Below are positions 21,091 through 36,060 of a stretch of 64,000 nucleotides of DNA, in pieces. The notes under the pieces were generated by a model. The model did no database searches. It had not been told where the DNA came from and saw nothing but the letters and a program-made list of their open reading frames with translations. Source of the DNA: Galeruca laticollis. Its lineage: Eukaryota; Arthropoda; Insecta; Coleoptera; Chrysomelidae. The translations under genes were made by a program, and so were the position numbers. Where the stretch lies: NCBI GenBank assembly GCA_963921935.1, contig OY998180.1, positions 372,001 to 436,000 on the forward strand, read 5' to 3'. Within the stretch, counting starts at the first letter, position 1. Every line of letters starts with the position of its first letter.

Positions 21091-21540
21091 ATGAGTCCTT
21101 CAAAAATTAAATTAGATGTCAATCGTCTTACTAGAGATGAATTGATATATGAAATAATGATTAGAGGTCATGGTGATTGTACAGACTTAACAGTAGCTGA
21201 TATTAGATGGGCATTGCGGAAAGCCCCGTCTTTAGAAAAAACTTCACTGGCGATAAAAAATATAGATTATCCATTCAAATTTGTTGATGATTCTGCAGCT
21301 ATTTCTGCTAATATTGATTTATTGAAAACTGTTATTGACGATTTTTCAGGTACTGAAAAAAATACAACTTATGTAGGTATATCTTCAAAAATTGCTCATG
21401 TATTAGATCGTGTAAAAAGGTGTAGTCCTGAGAATGATGCCGTGAAGAAACTTAAATCCGATTATCGAGTACAATTGTTATTGTTGTTGGATCAGTTACA
21501 AGGAAAGGCTCGTAACGGTCATATAGTTTATTTACGATAA
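21091..21540 (+). CDS. Gag-like N-terminal domain protein (Gypsy-related, 149 aa)
   Basis: An intact ORF whose first 40 residues parallel the Gypsy Gag in this window: LDVNRLTRDELIYEIMIRG here versus MDVNKLLKDELKYELLVRG there, then a similar helical region ending in a leucine-rich segment. It therefore derives from the N-terminal part of a related but clearly different Gag. The capsid core, zinc knuckles and pol are absent, and I found no LTR nearby. It may be a truncated relic that happens to be open, or a domesticated gag fragment. The frame closes with TAA after HIVYLR. Expression is unknown. Confidence 0.6.
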   Translation: MSPSKIKLDVNRLTRDELIYEIMIRGHGDCTDLTVADIRWALRKAPSLEKTSLAIKNIDYPFKFVDDSAAISANIDLLKTVIDDFSGTEKNTTYVGISSKIAHVLDRVKRCSPENDAVKKLKSDYRVQLLLLLDQLQGKARNGHIVYLR

Positions 21541-22187
21541 AAAGACGATGACGTTGCAAAACAAAATATTGTAGTGTTGCCAAGCTGTAGTTTTTTCCTT
21601 TACTTAACAAAAACTAGAAAAGTCAATCTGATGTTAGATTGACAGTTTTTCTTTTTCATTGTTCCGTGCCTCGTAGGGTCAAAAATATTTATTTAAAAAT
21701 GAAAGGCTTGTATGATAGGCATGATTAATTTCATATAAATATTTATTCATGAAAAACTATGAATAAGATACAAGAAACAGTAACCAATCGTTCTATATTC
21801 GAATTAACATTTGATTATTTTACATAGAAGAGGGTTAAATGACGAACTATAGGTCCTTATACCTTATTCTATGCAATATAGAACCATCTTCAAGAGCACT
21901 GGAAGGGTTTACGCTAAAAGGAATCAATACAAGCTGTAATCATCTTCATGCAAATTTAAATATTGTTTCTTTATACAATATCTATTATATTTATTATGAT
22001 AAAAATAGAATGGAGAAGAAATTTTATCAGTATTATTTATGTAGAGATACTGTGGTCGTTGTTTTAATTTGTGTATTATAAAATAACTGTACCTAATGGA
22101 TTTAAAAATAGTTATTAGTGATTTTGAAGAGGTGGAAATGAAGCAAATTGGATGAAAATATTAAAAAAATTAAACACTACATTTCCA
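21541..22187. other. Non-coding stretch with a short hairpin
   Basis: No convincing gene. An 80-codon plus-strand ORF at 21839-22081 has no recognisable domain. GTCAATCT and AGATTGAC (21622-21629 and 21636-21643) form an 8-bp stem flanked by A-rich and T-rich runs that could extend it. Confidence 0.4.
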
Positions 22188-23421
22188 CTACTCCACTACC
22201 TTAATAATACGTGGAGGCACATCCTGTCTATCAAATACTACTTCTCTATCCCACCCATCTTGTATAATTTTTTCAGTGTGCTCTACTGTATTTGACCAAA
22301 TATCAGGAGTAACTTTTTCTGAAGACTTTTCCATACACCTATTGCTTGTTCTGTTGAAGAACCATCAGTTCCCACATGATCTCTATTAAAATTTTTAACT
22401 ATGCCCCAAATATGTTCAATTGGGTTGAACATACAGTGGTAAGGGGGAAGTCTAAGCACTTTGTGACGATAATTTTCATATACTGTTGGTGGTTTATTCC
22501 TACAATAATGCATATATTTAAACAAATAAGTTAACTAAGTATTACCATAATATATTGAAACATGTTTATATCAACTTACCGTTGTACTAGAATTCAATAA
22601 TTGGGTTTTGAGGAAAGTATTCTCAAAAGGAATATCATTTTGTATCAACCAGTTCTGTATATCAGCCTTTTTGGTAGCTGTTGATGGCACTTTACTGATC
22701 ACTGTACTGTGATAACTTGCATTATCCGTTACAATTGTGGACGGTTCTTCCAAGTTCACTAAAAGCTGGTATTCAAACCAATACAAAAATAATTCTCGGT
22801 TCATTTCACCGTAGTAATCACCATCTTGTTTCATTGAAGATATTGAAGAAAAAAACAAGCCCTGCTCCAGGAATGAATCCAGAAGAGGAACCAGCATGCA
22901 ATACTATATACCTACAATAAGGAAATAACAAATTACTACTAGGTTTCCTAGATAGACTGCATAGCTCAAAACAACTATGAATAATTATATAGATTTAAAT
23001 AAAATAGTGTGACTAGTAAATATCTGAAAAGGTCTTAAAATGACAGGAATGTGAGTACATCATAAATTAATTGCTAAATTTTATTATTAAATTACCTTGG
23101 ACTACCAATTTTGGTTTTTCCCGCGCTTCTATGATTAGAATCTTGCCAATAACGTCCAACAGTACCGTCTTCAAATATCCAGGTCTCATCCAAAAACACA
23201 AATTGATATAAACCTTCCCCTTTTTATCTTGACATATTTATGTAGAAAATGTACACGTTTTAATGCAATATGTGGCAACTCCATTAAACCACGACGAGGA
23301 TCATCTTTTTGGTATTTGAATCCAATATTTTTCACTATCTTCCAGAGTGATGTTGAACAACCATTAGAGAGTTCACGCTCCTGGAGTTTGTTTCTTAAAG
23401 TTTTCAAGGTTATGTGTTCCT
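22188..23421 (-). pseudogene. Spliced DDE transposase relic (Tc1/mariner/IS630-like)
   Basis: Three exons are recognisable on the minus strand: 23096-23421, 22580-22911 and 22188-22499. The introns 22912-23095 and 22500-22579 have GT-AG ends, and a third acceptor (TTTTTTCAG) precedes 23421. The first exon has a helix-turn-helix-like part (GCSTSLWKIVKNIGFKYQKDD, broken here for length: GCSTSLWKIV then KNIGFKYQKDD) and then LDETWIF (first Asp). The second has YIVLHAGSSSGFIPGA, YYGEMN and VTDNASYHS (second Asp). The third has LPPYHCMFNPIEHIWGIVK (catalytic Glu). At least three frameshifts break it: near 23217 in an A/G run, near 22852 in a T run, and near 22333. The N-terminal exon is missing where the satellite begins. 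The protein would cut and paste DNA; this copy cannot. Confidence 0.82.
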
Positions 23422-26400
23422 CTGAAAAAATATTGTGTTAGTTAATTGTGAATAAAATAAAACAGTAAATTCAATATACTCACTGTTCCCATACAATATA
23501 TCTGAAATCGTTTGTAGTATATATCATAACACTCTTGAATTTGTACTACAACCGATGTAGATAATTGTGGTAGCATTTTAATTTTTTCAGTAGACATTGT
23601 GATACAAAATAGAACCATCCATTGAAACATTGACCTCACAGCAGCTAAATTGAAAATCAATTCAATATATCTGGAATCGTTTGTAGTATATATCATAACA
23701 CTCTTGAATTTGTACTACAAACGATGTAGATAATTGTGGTAGCATTTTAATTTTTTCAGTAGGCATTGTGATACTCAAAAAATAGAATTATCCATTAAAT
23801 CATTGACACCACAGCAGATAAAATTGAGAAATACTTTAATATATCTAAAATAGTTTGTAGCATATATCAGTACACTCTTGATTTTATAGTGTAATATTAG
23901 TCTCTGAAAAACATTTAAAAATCGAATTAACCGATAATAAAACCAACTCATTTTGATCTCACCCTCACTACAAACGCTGTAGGTAATTGTGGTCGCATTT
24001 CAATTTTTTCAGTAGACATTGTGATACACGAAAAATGAAATCATACATTAAATCAATAACAACACATCAGATAAAACTTAAAAACACTTCAATCCATCTA
24101 AAATCGTTTGTAGTATATATAAGAACACTTTTGAATTTGTTGTAAGAGTATTAGTCTCTGAAAAACATTTAATAATCAAATTACACGATAATAAAACCAA
24201 CTCATTTTGATCTCACCGTCACTACAAACGATGTAGATAATTGTGGTCGCATTTAAATTTTTTCAGTAGACATTGTGAATTACTTTAATATATCAAAAAT
24301 CGTTTGTAGTATATATCAGTACACTCTTGATTTTATAGTAAGAATATTAGTCACTGAAAATCAGGTAAAAATCGAATTAACCGATAATAAAACCAACTCA
24401 TTTTGATCTCCCCCTCACTACAAACGATGTAGATAATTGTGGTAGCATTCCAATTTTTTCAGTTGTGATACATGAAAAATAAAATTATACATTAAATCAA
24501 TAACACCACATCAGATAAAATTGAAAATCACTTCAATATATCTAAAATCGTTTGTAGTATATATCAGAACAGTTTTGAATTTGTAGTAAAAATATTGGTC
24601 TCTGAAAAACATTGGATAATAAAACCAATTTATTCTGATCTCACCCTCACTACAAACGATGTAGATAATTGTGGTCGCATTTCAATTTTTCCAGTAGACA
24701 TTGTGGTACACAAAAAATAAAATTATACATTAAATCAATAACACCACATCAGATAAAATAGAAAAACACTTCAATCCATCTAAAATCGTTTGTAGTATAC
24801 ATCAGAACACTTTTGAATTTGTTGTAAGAGTATTAGTCTCTGAAAAACATTTAAAAATCAAATTACCCGATAATAAAACCAACTCATTTTGATCTCACCC
24901 TCACTACAAACGATGTAGATAATTGTGGTCGCATTTTAATTTTTTCAGTAGACATTGTGATACACGAAAAATGAAATTGTCCATTTAATCATTAACACAA
25001 CATCAGATAAAATTGAAAATCACATTAATATATCTAAAATCGTTTGTAGTATATATCAGAACATTTTTTAATTTGTAGTGGAAATATTGGTCTCTGAAAA
25101 ACATTGGATAATCGAATTTACTGATAATGAAACCAACTCATTCTGATCTCACCCTTACTACAAACGATGTAGATAATTGTGGTAGCATTTCAATTTTTTC
25201 AGTAGACATTGTGAAACACGAAAAATAGAAATATCCATTGAATTAATAACACCACATCAGACGAAATTGAAAATTACTTTGATACATCTAAAATCGTTTA
25301 TAGTATATATCAGAACACTTTTGATTTTGTAGTAAGAATATTAGTCCCCGAGACACAATAAATAATCGATTCAACCGATAATAAAACCAACTCATTCTGA
25401 TCTCAGCGTTTCTACAAACGATGTAGATAATTGTGGTAGCATTTTGAATTTTTCAGTAGACATTGTTATAGACTAATTATAAAATTATCCATTAAATCAT
25501 TGACACCACAGCAGATGAAATTGAGAATTACTTTAATATATCTAAAATCGTTTGTAGTATATATCAGTACACTCTTGATTTCATAGTAAGCATATTAGTC
25601 ACTGAAAATCAGGTAAAAATCGAATTAACCGATAACAAAAACAACTCATTTTGATCTCCCCCTCACTACAAACGATGTAGATAATTGTGTTAGCATTTCA
25701 ATGTTTTCAGTTGTGATACATGAAAAATAAAATTATACATTAAATCAATAACACATCAGATAAAATTGAAAATCACTTTAATACATCTAAAATCGTTGGT
25801 AGTATATATCAGAACACTTTTGAATTTGTAGTAAAAATATTGGTCTCTGAAAAACATTGGATAATAAAACCAATTTATTCTGATCTCACCCTCACTACAA
25901 ACGATGTAGATAATTGTGGTAGCATTTTAATTTTTTCTGTAGAAATTGTGATACTCACCAAATAAAATTATCCATTGAATCATTGACACCACAGCAGCTA
26001 AATTGAAAATCAACTCAATATATCTGAAATCGTTTGTAGTATATATCATAACACTCTTGAATTTGTACTACAACCGATGTAGATAATTGTGGTAGCATTT
26101 TAATTTTTTCAGTAGACATTGTGATACACTAAAAATAAAATTATCCATTAAATCATGGACATCACAGCAGATAAAATTGAGAATTACTTTAATATATCTA
26201 AAATCGTTTGTAGTATATATCATTACACTATTGATTTTATAGTAAGAATATTAGTCTCTGAAAAACATTTGAAAATCGAATTAACCGATAATAAAACCAA
26301 CTCATTTTGATCTCACCCTCACTACAAACGGTCTAGATAATTGTGGTCGTATTTCAATTTTTTCAGTAGACATTGTGATACAAGAAAAATAAAATTATAC

Positions 26401-29400
26401 ATTAAATCAATAACACCACATCATATAAAATTGAAAATCACTTCAATCCATCTAAAATCGTTTGTAGTATATATCAGAACACTTTTAAATTTGTTGTAAT
26501 AGTATTAGTCTCTGAAAAATATTTAAAAATCAAATTACCCGATAATAAAACCAACTCATTTTGATCTCACCCTCACTACAAACGATGTAGATTATTGTGG
26601 TAGCATTCCAATTTTTTCAGTAGACATTGTGATACACGAAAAATAAAATTATATAATAAATCAATAACACCACATCACTCAAAATTGAAAATAATTTTAT
26701 TACATCTAAAATCGTTTGTAGTATATATCAAAACACTTTTGAGTTTGTAGTAAAAATATTGGTCTCTGAAAAACATTGGATAATAGAACCAATTTATTCT
26801 GATCTATAAACGATGTAGGTAATTGTGGTAGCATTTTAATTTTTTCAGTAGAAATTGTGATACTCACCAAATAAAATTATCCATTGAATCTTTGACACCA
26901 CAGCAGCTGAATTGATAATCAATTCAATATATCTGAAATCGTTTGTAGTATATATCATAACACTCTTGAATTTGTACTACAACCGATGTAGATAATTGTG
27001 GTAGCATTTTAATTTTTTCAGTAGACATTGTGATACACGAAAAATAAAATTATACATTAAAGCAATAATACCACATCAGATAAAGTTGAAAATCACTTCA
27101 ATCCATCTAAAATCGTTAGTTGTATATATCAGAACACTTTTGAATTTGTTGTAAGAGTATTAGTCTCTAAAAAACATTTAAAAATCAAATTACCCGATAA
27201 TAAAACCAACTCATTTTGATCTCACCCTCACTACAAACGATGTAGATAATTGTGGTCGCATTTCAATTTTGACAGTAGACATTGTGATACCCGAAAAATA
27301 AAATTATCCATTATATCCTTGACACCACAGCAGATAAAATTGTGAATTACTTTAATATATCTAAAATCGTTTGTAGTGTATATCAGTACACTCTTGATTT
27401 TATAGTAATAATATTATTCTCTGAAAAACAGTTAAATATCGAATTAACCGATAATAAAACCAACTCATTTTGATCTCACTCTCACTACAAACGATGTAGA
27501 TTATTGTGGTAGAATTTCAATTTTTCCAGTAGACATTGTGATACACGAAAAATAAAATTATACATTAAATCAATAACACCACATCAGATAAAATTGAAAA
27601 TCACTTTAATACATCTAAAATCGTTTGAAGTATATATCAGAACACTTTTGAATTTGTAATAAAAATATTGGTCTCTGAAAAACATTGGATAATAAAACCA
27701 ATTTATTCTGATCTATAAACGATGTAGATAATTGTGGTAGCATTTTAATTTTTTCAGTAGGCATTGTGATACTCACAAAATAAAATTATCCACTGAAACA
27801 TTGACACCACAGCAGCTAAATTAAAAATCAATTCAATATATCTGAAATCGTTTGTATTATATATCATAACACTCTTGAATTTGTACTACAAACGATGTAG
27901 ATAATTGTGTTAGCATTTTAATTTTTTCAGTAGGCATTGTGATACTCAAAAAATAAAATTATCCATTAAATCATTGACTCCACAGCAGATAAAATTGAGA
28001 ATTACTTTAATATATCTAAAATCGTTTGTAGTGTATATCAGTACACTCTTGATTTTATAGTAATAATATTATTTTCTGAAAAACAGTTAAATATCGAATT
28101 AACCGATAATAAAACCAACTCATTTTGGTCTCACTCTCACTACAAACGATGTAGATTATTGTGGTAGAATTTCAATTTTTTCAGTAGACATTGTGAACAA
28201 CGAAAAATAAAATTATACATTAAATCAATAACACCACATCAGATAAAATTGAAAACCACTTTAATACATCTAAAATCGTTTGTAGTATATATCAGAACAC
28301 TTTTGAATTTGTAGTAAAAATATTGGTCTCTGAAAAACATTGGATAATAAAACCAATTTATTCTGATCTCGCCCTTACTATAAACGATGTAGATAATTGT
28401 GGTAGCATTTTAATTTTTTCAGTAGACATTGTGATACTCACAAAATAGAACCATCCATTGAAACATTGACACCACAGCAGGTAAATTGAAAATCAATTCA
28501 ATATATCTCAAATCGTTTGTAGTATATATCAGAACACTCTTGAACTTGTACTATAAACGATGTAGATAAATGTGGTAGCATTCTAATTTTTTCAGTAGAC
28601 ATTGTGATACTCACAAAATAAAATTATCCGTTGAATCATTGACACCACAGCAGCTGAATTGAAAATCAATTCAATATATCTGAAATCGTTTGTAGTATAT
28701 ATCATAACACTCTTGAATTTGTACTACAACCGATGTAGATAATTGTGGTAGCATTTTAATTTTTTCAGTAGGTATTGTGATACTCAAAAAATAAAATTAT
28801 CCAATAAATCATTGACACCACAGCAGATAAAATTGAGAAAATACTTCAATATATCTAAAATCGTTTGTAGTATATATCAGTACACTCTTGATTTTATAGT
28901 AAAAATATAAGTCTCTGAAAAACATTTAAAAATCGAATTGGCCGATAATAAAACCAATTCATTTTGATCTCACCCTCACTACAAACGATGTAGATAATTG
29001 TGGTAGCATTACAATTTTTTCAGTAGACATTGTGATACACGAAAAATAAAATTATACATTAAAGCAATAATACCACATCAGATAAAGTTGAAAATCACTT
29101 CAATCCATCTAAAATCGTTTGTAGTATATATCAGAACACTTTTGAATTTGTTGTAAGAGTATTAGTCTCTGAAAAACATTTAAAAATCAAATTACCCAAT
29201 AATAAAACCAACTCATTTTGATCTCACCCTCACTACAAACGATGTAGATAATTGTGGTCGCATTTCAATTTTGATAGTAGACATTGTGATACCCGAAAAA
29301 TAAAATTATCCATTATATTCTTGACACCCCAGCAGATAAAATTGTGAATTACTTTAATATATCTAAAATCGTTTGTAGTATATATCAGTACACTCTTGAT

Positions 29401-32214
29401 CTTATAGTAATAATATTAGTCTCTGAAAAACAGTTAAATATCGAATTAACCGATAATAAAACCAACTCATTTTGATCTCACCCTCACTACAAACGATGTA
29501 GATTATTGTGGTAGCATTTCAATTTTTTCAGTAGACATTGTGATACACGAAAAATAAAATTATACATTAAATCAATAACACCACATCAGATAAAATTGAA
29601 AATCACTTTAATACACCTAAAATCGTTTGTAGTATATATCAGAACACTTTTGAGTTTAGTAAAAATATTGGTCTCTGAAAAACATGGGATAATAAAACCA
29701 ATTTATTCTGATCTCACCCTTACTATAAACGATGTAGATAATTGTGGTAGCATTTTAATTTTTTCAGTAGACATTGTGATACTCACAAAATAAAATTATC
29801 CAATGAAACATTGACACCACAGCAGCTAAATTAAAAATCAATTCAATATATCTGAAATCGTTTGTAGTATATATCATAACACTCTTGAATTTGTACTACA
29901 AACGATGTAGATAATTGTGATAGCATTTTAATTTTTTCAGAAGGCATTGTGATACTCAAAAAATAAAATTATCCATTAAATCATTGACACCACAGCAGAT
30001 AAAATTGAGAATTACTTTAATATATCTAAAATCGTTTGTAGTATATATCAGTACACTCTTGATTTTATAGTAAGCATATTAGTCTCTGAAAAACAGTTAA
30101 AAATCGAATTAACCGATAATAAAACCAACTCATTTTGATGTCCCCCTCACTACAAACGATGTAGATAATTGTGTTAGCATTTCAATTCTTTCAGTAGACA
30201 TTGTGATACACGAAAAATAAAATTATACATTAAATCAATAACACCACATCAGATAAAATTGAAAATCACTTTAATACATCTAAAATCGTTTGTAGTATAT
30301 ATCAGAACACTTTAGAATTTGTAGTAAAAATATTGGTCTCTGAAAAACATTGGATAATAAAACCAATTTATTCTGATCTCGCCCTTACTATAAACGATGT
30401 AGATAATTGTTGTAGCATTTTAATTTTTTCAGTAGACATTGTAATACTCACAAAATAGAACCATCCATTGAAACATTGACACCACAGCAGCTAAATTGAA
30501 AATCTATTCAATATATCTGAAATCGTTTGTAGTATATATCATAACACTATTGAATTTGTACTACAAACGATGTAGATAATTGTGGTAGCATTTTAATTTT
30601 TTCAGTATGCATTGTGATACTCAAAAAATAAAATTATCCATTAAATCATTGACACCACAGCAGATAAATTTGAGAATTACTTTAATATATCTAAAATCGT
30701 TTGTAGTATATATCAGTACACTCTTGATTTTATAGTGTAATATTAGTCTCTGAAAAACATTTAAAAATCGAATTAACCGATAATAAAACCAACTCATTTT
30801 GATCTCACCCTCACTACAAACGATGTAGATAATTGTGGTCACATTTCAATTTTTTCAGTAGACATTGTGATACACGAAAAATGAAATCATACATTAAATC
30901 AATAACAACACATCAGATAAAATTGAAAAACACTTCAATCCATCTAAAATCGTTTGTAGTATATATCAGAACTCTTTTGAATTTGTTGTAAGAGTATTAG
31001 TCTCTGAAAAACATTTAAAATTCGAATTAACCGATAATAAAACCAACTAATTTTGATCTCACCCTCACTACAAACGATGTAGATAATTGTGGTCGCATTT
31101 AAATTTTTTCAGTGGACATTGTGATACACGAAAATATAAAATTATACATTATATTAATAACCCCACATCAGATAAAATTGAAAATCACTTCAATCCATCT
31201 TAAATCGTTTGTAGTATATATCAGAACACTTTTGAATTTGTTGTAAGAGTATTAGTCTCTGAGAAACATTTAAAAATCAAATTACCCGATAATAAAACCA
31301 ACTAATTTTGATCTCACCCTCACTACAAACGATGTAGATAATTGTGGTCGCATCTCAATTTTTTCAGTAGACATTGTGAATCACTTTAATATATCTAAAA
31401 TCGTTTGTAGTATATGTCAGTTCACTTTTGAATTTGTAGTAAAAATATTGGTCTCTGCAAAACATTGGATAATAAAACCAATTTATCCTGATCTCACCCT
31501 TACTATAAACGATGTAGATAATTGTGATAGCATTCTAAATTTTTCAGTAGACATTGTGATACACTAAAAATAAAATTATCCATCAAATCATTGACACCAC
31601 AGCAGCTAAAATTGAAAATCAATTCAATATATCTAAAATCGTTTGTAGTATATATCAGAACACTCTTGAATTTGTACTACAAACGATGTAGATAATTGTG
31701 GTAGCATTTTAATTTTTTCAGTAGGCATTGTGATACACAAAAAATAAAATTATCCATTAAATCATTGACACCACTGCAGATAATATTGAGAATTACTTTA
31801 ATATATCTAAAATCGTTTGTATTATATATCAGTACACTCCTGATTTGATAGTAAGAATATTAGTCTCTGGAAAACATATAAAAATCGAATTAACCGATAA
31901 TAAAACCAACTCATTTTGATCTCACCCTCACTACAAACCATCTAGATAATTGTGGTCGCATTTCAATTTTTTCAGTAGATATTGTGATACACTAAAAATA
32001 AAATTATCCATTAAATCATTGAAACCACAACAGATAAAATTGAGAATTCTTTTAATATATCTAAAATCGTTTGTAGTATATATCAGTACACTATTGATTT
32101 TATAGTAAGAATATTAGTCTCTGAAAAACATTTAAAAATCAAATTTCCCGATAATAAAACCAACTCATTTTGATCTCACCCTCACTACAAACGATGTAGA
32201 TAATTGTGATACAC

Positions 32215-35200
32215 GAAAAATAAAATTATTTAATAAATCAATAACACCACATCAGTTAAAATTGAAAATAATTTCAATACATCTAAAATCGTTTGTAGTA
32301 TATATCAGAACACTTTTGAATTTGTAGTAAAAATATTGGTCTCTGAAAAACATTGGATAATAAAACCAATTTATTCTAATCTCACCGTTACTATGAACGA
32401 TGTGGATAATTGTGGTAGCATTTTAATTTTTTCAGTAGAAATTGTGATACTCACCAAATAAAATTATCCATTGAATCATTGACACCACAGCAGCTAAATT
32501 GAAAATCAACTCAATATATCTGAAATCGTTTGTAGTATATATCATAACACTCTTGAATTTGTACTACAACCGATGTAGATAATTGTGGTAGCATTTTAAT
32601 TTTTTCAGTAGGTATTGTGATACTCCAAAAATAAAATTATCCATTAAATCATTGACACCACATCAGATAAAATCGAAAATCACTTTAATAAATGTAAAAT
32701 CGTTTGTAATATATATCAGATCACTTTCGAATTCGTAGTAAAAGTATTGGTCTCTGAAAAACATTGGATAATAAAACCAATTTATTCTGATCTCACCCTT
32801 ACTATAAACGATGTAGGTAATTGTGGTAGCATTTTAAATTTTTCAGTAGACATTGTAATACACTAAAAATAAAATTATCCATTAAATCATTGACACCACA
32901 GCAGATAAAATTTGAGAATTACTTTAATATATCTAAAATCGTTTGTAGTATATATCATTACACTATTGATTTTATAGTAAGAATATTAGTCTCTGAAAAA
33001 CATTTGAAAATCGAATTAACCGATAATAAAACCAACTCATTTTGATCTCACCCTCACTACAAACGATCTAGATAATTGTGGTCGCATTTCAATTTTTTCA
33101 GTAGACATTGTGATACACGAAAAATAAAATTATACATTAAATCAATAACACCACATCAGATAAAATTGAAAATCACTTCAATCCATCTAAAATGGTTTGT
33201 AGTATATATCAGAACACTTTTAAATTTGTTGTAAGAGTATTAGTCTCTGAAAAACAATAAAAAATCATATTACTCGATAATAAAACCAACTCATTTTGAT
33301 CTCACCCTCACTACAAACGATGTAGATAATTGTGGTAGCATTCCAATTTTTTCAGTAGACATTGTGATACACGAAAAATAAAATTATTTAATAATTCAAT
33401 AACACCACATCAGTTAAAATTGAAAATAATTTCAATACATCTAAAATCGTTTGTAGTATATATCAGAACACTTTTGAATTTGTAGTAAAAATATTGGTCT
33501 CTGAAAAACATTGGATAATAAAATCAATTTATTCTGATCTCACCGTTACTATAAACGATGTGGATAATTGTGGTAGCATTTTAATTTTTTCAGTAGAAAT
33601 TGTGATACTCACCAAATAAAATTATCCATTGAATCATTGACACCACAGCAGCTAAATTGAAAATCAACTCAATATATCTGAAATCGTTTGTAGTATATAT
33701 CATAACACTCTTGAATTTGTACTACAACCGATGTAGATAATTGTGGTAGCATTTTAATTTTTTCAGTAGGTATTGTGATACTCAAAAAATGAAATTATCC
33801 ATTAAATCATTGACACCACATCAGATAAAATTGAAACTCACTTTAATAAATGTAAAATCGTTTGTAATATATATCGGATCACTTTTGAATTCGTAGTAAA
33901 AGTATTGGTCTCTGAAAAACATTGGATAATAAAACCAATTTATTCTGATCTCACCCTTACTATAAACGATGTAGATAATTGTGGTAACATTTTAAATTTT
34001 TCAGTTGACATTGTGATACACTAAAAATAAAATTATCCATTAAATCATGGACACCACAGCAGATAAAATTGAGAACTACTTTAATATATCTAAAATCGTT
34101 TGTAGTATATATCATTACACTATTGATTTTATAGTAAGAATATTAGTCTCTGAAAAACATTTGAAAATCGAATTAACCGATAATAAAACCAACTCATTTT
34201 GATCTCACCCTCACTACAAACGATCTAGATAATTGTGGTCGTATTTCAATTTTTTCAGTAGACATTGTGATACACGAAAAATAAAATTATACATTAAATC
34301 AATAACACCACATCAGATAAAATTGAAAATCACTTCAATCCATCTAAAATGGTTTGTAGTATATATCAGAACACTTTTAAATTTGTTGTGAGAGTATTAG
34401 TCTCTGAAAAACATTTAAAAATCAAATTACCCGATAATAAAACTAACTCATTTTGATCTCACCCTCACTACAAACGATGTAGATAATTGTGGTCGCATTT
34501 CAATTTTTTCAGTAGACATTGTGATACACGAAAAATAAAATTATATAATGAATCAATGACACCACATCAGTTAAAATTGAAAATAATTTTAATACTTCTA
34601 AAATCGTTTGTAGTATATATCAGAACACTTTTGAATTTGTAGTAAAAATATTGGTCTCTGAAAAACATTGGATAATAAAACCAATTTATTCTGATCTCAC
34701 CGTTACTATAAACGATGTGGATAATTGTGGTAGCATTTTAATTTTTTCAGTAGAAATTGTGATACTCACCAAATAAAATTATCCATTGAATCATTGACAC
34801 CACAGCAGCTAAATTGAAAATCATTTCAATATATCTGAAATCGTTTGTAGTATATATCATAACACTCTTGAATTTGTACTACAACCGATGTAGATAATTG
34901 TGGTAGCATTTTAATTTTTTCAGTAGGTATTGTGATACTCAAAAAATAAAATAATCCATTAAATCATTGACACCACATCAGATAAAATCGAAAATCACTT
35001 CAATAAATGTAAAATCGTTTGTAATATATATCAGATCACTTTCGAATTCGTAGTAAAAGTATTGGTCTCTGAAAAACATTGGATAATAAAACCAATTTAT
35101 TCTGATCTCACCCTTACTATAAACGATGTAGATAATTGTGGTAGCATTTTAAATTTTTCAGTAGACATTGTAATACACTAAAAATAAAATTATCCATTAA

Positions 35201-36060
35201 ATCATTGACACCACAGCAGATAAAATTTGAGAATTACTTTAATATATCTAAAATCGTTTGTAGTATATATCATTACACTATTGATTTTATAGTAAGAATA
35301 TTAGTCTCTGAAAAACATTTGAAAATCGAATTAACCGATAATAAAACCAACTCATTCTGATCTCACCCTCACTACAAACGATCTAGATAATTGTGGTCGC
35401 ATTTCAATTTTTTCAGTAGACATTGTGATACACGAAAAATAAAATTATACATTAAATCAATAACACCACATCAGATAAAATTGAAAATCACTTCAATCCA
35501 TCTAAAATCGTTCGTAGTATATATCAGAACACTTTTGAATTCGTTGTAAGTCTCTGAAAAACATTTAAAAATCAAATTACCCGATAATAAAACCAACTCA
35601 TTTTGATCTCACCCTCACTACAAACGATGTAGATAATTGTGGTAGCATTCCAATTTTTTCAGTAGACATTGTGATACACGAAAAATAAATTTATATAATA
35701 AATCAATAACACCACATCACTTAAAATTAAAAATAAATTTAATACATCTAAAATCGTTTGTAGTATATATCAGAACACTTTTGAATTTGTAGTAAAAATA
35801 ATGGTCTCTGAAAAACATTGTATAATGAAACCAATTTATTCTGATCTCACCGTTACTATAAACGATGTGGATAATTGTGGTAGCATTTAAATTTTTTCAG
35901 TAGAAATTGTGATACTCACCAAATAAAATTATCCATTGAATCTTTGACACCACAGCAGCTGAATTGAAAATCAATTCAATATATCTGAAATCGTTTGTAG
36001 TATATATCATAACACTCTTGAATTTGTACTACAACCGATGTATATAATTGTGGTAGCATT
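32215..36060. repeat. Higher-order repeat, period ~1157 bp, about 3.3 copies
   Basis: The diagnostic variant GATGTGGATAATTG followed by TTCAGTAGAAATTG recurs at about 32399, 33557, 34714 and 35864, giving intervals near 1158, 1157 and 1150. In the first copy the five monomers have spacings of 173, 238, 255, 254 and 238. Copies match each other more closely than monomers within a copy do. An isolated related block appears near 46290. Confidence 0.85.
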
